This document shows positions 4,652-6,367 of a stretch of 6,367 nt of DNA, in pieces. Every line of letters begins with the position of its first letter. Position 1 is the stretch's first letter. Source of the stretch: Bacillota bacterium (GTDB lineage: Bacteria; Bacillota; Sulfobacillia; Symbiobacteriales; Symbiobacteriaceae); contig JAQBPS010000716.1 of assembly GCA_028287415.1 (NCBI GenBank), forward strand, positions 1 to 6,367. Direction: 5' to 3'. The notes under the pieces are model-generated. The model was not told where the DNA came from. It searched no databases and worked only from the letters and a program-made list of their open reading frames with translations. The translations under genes were made by a program, and so were the position numbers.

Positions 4652-6367
4652 GTGTCCGCATCACAGAAGAAGAAGAAGAAGGGGTCTCCCCGCTTTCTGC
4701 GCAAGATGTTTAGCATTTTTGGCGTGCTGATCGCCGTTGTGCTACTTGGCGCAGCCCTCGCCGGCTGTAGCGTGGCACTGTCCGCCCCAAGCGTGACAGA
4801 CCTCGCGTGGAGCAGCAGTACCGTGATTTACGACCGTACCGGGCAGGAAGTCTACCGGCTGCATGCCGGTGAGAACCGCACGCCCGTCAAGCTTCAGACG
4901 ATCCCGAAGCACGTCTACGAGGGCTTTATCGCCATTGAGGACCCCGGGTTCGAGCAGCACCATGGCCTGGACTTCAGGGGCATCGCCCGCGCTGGTCTTC
5001 GCACGGGACTGCACGTCCTGGGGCTGCCCGGCGGGCGCCTGGAGGGTGGCAGCACGATCACGCAGCAGTTGGCACGTGACGGCTGGCTGACGCAGGACCC
5101 AACCATCAAGCGCAAGCTGCAGGAGATCTGGATTGCGCTCCAGCTTGAGCGCACCTACACCAAGGATGAGATCCTGGAGATGTACCTGAACCAGATCTAC
5201 TTCGGCCATGGCGCCTATGGCATTGAGGCGGCGTCCCGGACGTTCTTTGCGAAGGATGTCGGCGACCTGACCGTCGCAGAGGGCGCCCAACTCGCCGGCA
5301 TGATCAACGGCCCCAGCATCTTCGATCCCTACGTTGACATGAAGGCGTCACTGAGCCGGCGCGACCTGGTACTGGATGCGATGCTGAAAGCGAACTACAT
5401 CGACCAGATGACGTACAACCAGGCGAAGGCCGAGCAGCCGAAGCTGGGCAACAAGGCGCTGGACAACAGCAACAAGGCCGGGAGCTTCACCGACTATATA
5501 ATCAACGTCCTTCAGGATGCCCAGCCGGGTCTGGCGGCCAAGTACGGGATCACCCTGCACGACGTCGGCAGTGTGGCGAAGGCCGGCCTCAAGGTGTACA
5601 CCACGGTCGACCCGAAGCTGCAGTCCCTCGCTGAGCAGTCGGTGGCCGATCAGATGGCCCAGGCCGACAAGCAGTACGGCACGGGTGGCAAGAAGGATCT
5701 GCCGCAGGCGGCGATGGTCGTCATGAATCCGAAGACCGGTGAGGTTCTGGCAATGGTCGGCGGCCGGGACCATCAGGCGATGCTACAGTTCAACCGTGCC
5801 ACTGACGCCCTGCGTCAGCCTGGTTCGGCTACCAAGCCGATCCTGGCCTACCTGCCGGCCCTGGAAGCCGGTCTCTCCCCGGGCACGATCCTCGACGATG
5901 CGGCGGTCATGCTGACTGCGGACGGCAAGGATCTCTGGCCGAAGGACTACGAGGATCGGTACACTGGCCTTCAGCCGATGCGCAAAGGTGTTGAGCAGTC
6001 GATCAACCCGATCGCGGTCCGGGCGATGCAGGCTGGCGGTGGACCCGCCAAGGGGCTCGAGTTCGCGAAGAAGTTCGGCCTCAGTACCATCGGTCCCGAG
6101 GACAACAACCTGGCCCTGGCCCTCGGCGGCATCAGCCATGGCGTTACCGTCCTGGATGTCACATCTGCCTATAGTGCGGTCGCCAACCTGGGTGTGAAGG
6201 TCGACCCGGTGGTGATCACCCGGATCGAAGACCGTAACGGCAACACGATCTATGAGGCCCAGCCGCGCATGCAGCAGGTGGTCAAGCCTTCCAGCGCTTA
6301 TATGATGATCGACATGATGAAGGATGTCGTCAGGAAGGGCACGGCCTACGGGTCCAGCGGCGGCTTC
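4652..6367 (+). CDS. Bifunctional class A penicillin-binding protein (PBP1A-like), 3'-truncated by the window edge
   Basis: This enzyme polymerises lipid II into glycan strands (GT51 transglycosylase) and crosslinks them (transpeptidase) outside the membrane. The open frame runs 572 codons to the edge. Order: five consecutive Lys (6-10), membrane segment about 20-43, GT51 domain about 75-255, linker, and transpeptidase domain from about 350. GT51 motifs are EDPGFEQHHGLD (96-107, catalytic E96), GGSTITQQL (132-140), RKLQE (154-158, second Glu E158) and EILEMYLNQIYFG (173-185). The transpeptidase SxxK is S392-A-T-K395 in RQPGSATKP, and SxN is S450-I-N452. The KTG motif should lie just past the edge. 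D143 stands where QQLxxN usually has Asn. LAGC at 36-39 resembles a lipobox. GTG 4652 is chosen for its Shine-Dalgarno site. It appears to be a separate transcription unit from rsfS. Confidence 0.95.
   Translation, partial: MSASQKKKKKGSPRFLRKMFSIFGVLIAVVLLGAALAGCSVALSAPSVTDLAWSSSTVIYDRTGQEVYRLHAGENRTPVKLQTIPKHVYEGFIAIEDPGFEQHHGLDFRGIARAGLRTGLHVLGLPGGRLEGGSTITQQLARDGWLTQDPTIKRKLQEIWIALQLERTYTKDEILEMYLNQIYFGHGAYGIEAASRTFFAKDVGDLTVAEGAQLAGMINGPSIFDPYVDMKASLSRRDLVLDAMLKANYIDQMTYNQAKAEQPKLGNKALDNSNKAGSFTDYIINVLQDAQPGLAAKYGITLHDVGSVAKAGLKVYTTVDPKLQSLAEQSVADQMAQADKQYGTGGKKDLPQAAMVVMNPKTGEVLAMVGGRDHQAMLQFNRATDALRQPGSATKPILAYLPALEAGLSPGTILDDAAVMLTADGKDLWPKDYEDRYTGLQPMRKGVEQSINPIAVRAMQAGGGPAKGLEFAKKFGLSTIGPEDNNLALALGGISHGVTVLDVTSAYSAVANLGVKVDPVVITRIEDRNGNTIYEAQPRMQQVVKPSSAYMMIDMMKDVVRKGTAYGSSGGF

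Noticed and set aside
4742..5773. Minus-strand frames of 182 and 141 codons
   Set aside because: Both are antisense to the class A PBP, which has complete GT51 motifs on the plus strand.

Overview
The window looks like chromosomal DNA from a GC-rich, Gram-positive-type bacterium, most likely a high-GC member of the Bacillota (Symbiobacterium-like or a related deep Clostridia lineage). The evidence is strong purine-rich Shine-Dalgarno sites, an Obg with a C-terminal OCT domain, a LytR-CpsA-Psr (LCP) wall-polymer ligase with a LytR_C tail, and the gene order obg-yhbY-nadD-yqeK-LCP-rsfS, which is well known in Bacillota. The taxonomic call is an inference; no rRNA or other marker is present.

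Region 1 (1-4342) reads as one plus-strand operon. It holds the 3' three quarters of obg (ribosome-assembly GTPase), yhbY (CRM-domain ribosome-assembly RNA-binding protein), nadD (NAD+ biosynthesis), yqeK (HD-domain Ap4A hydrolase), an LCP transferase gene and rsfS (ribosome silencing factor). It closes with a perfect 10-bp terminator hairpin at 4320-4342. Gaps between genes are 6 to 26 nt, except for 91 nt between nadD and yqeK. That gap holds a strong hairpin, a possible seven-codon reading frame and a possible alternative pairing with the yqeK ribosome-binding site. The operon couples ribosome maturation and silencing with NAD and dinucleotide-polyphosphate metabolism and wall-polymer attachment.

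Region 2 (4343-4651) is a non-coding control region of about 310 nt. It contains a 21-bp perfect direct repeat, a near-consensus housekeeping promoter (TTGACG, 17 nt, TATACT) whose -35 overlaps the second repeat copy, two leader hairpins (one terminator-like), a lone TATAAT, an 8-bp inverted repeat, two GCGAATTC copies 32 nt apart, and the Shine-Dalgarno site of the next gene.

Region 3 (4652-6367) is a bifunctional class A penicillin-binding protein. It starts at GTG and is open to the window edge, so the KTG motif and C-terminus are missing. Its N-terminal membrane segment ends in a lipobox-like LAGC.

I found no new defence, mobile or biosynthetic system. All coding content belongs to recognised core families. 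The least explained signals are regulatory: the layout of 4343-4651 and the nadD-yqeK spacer.
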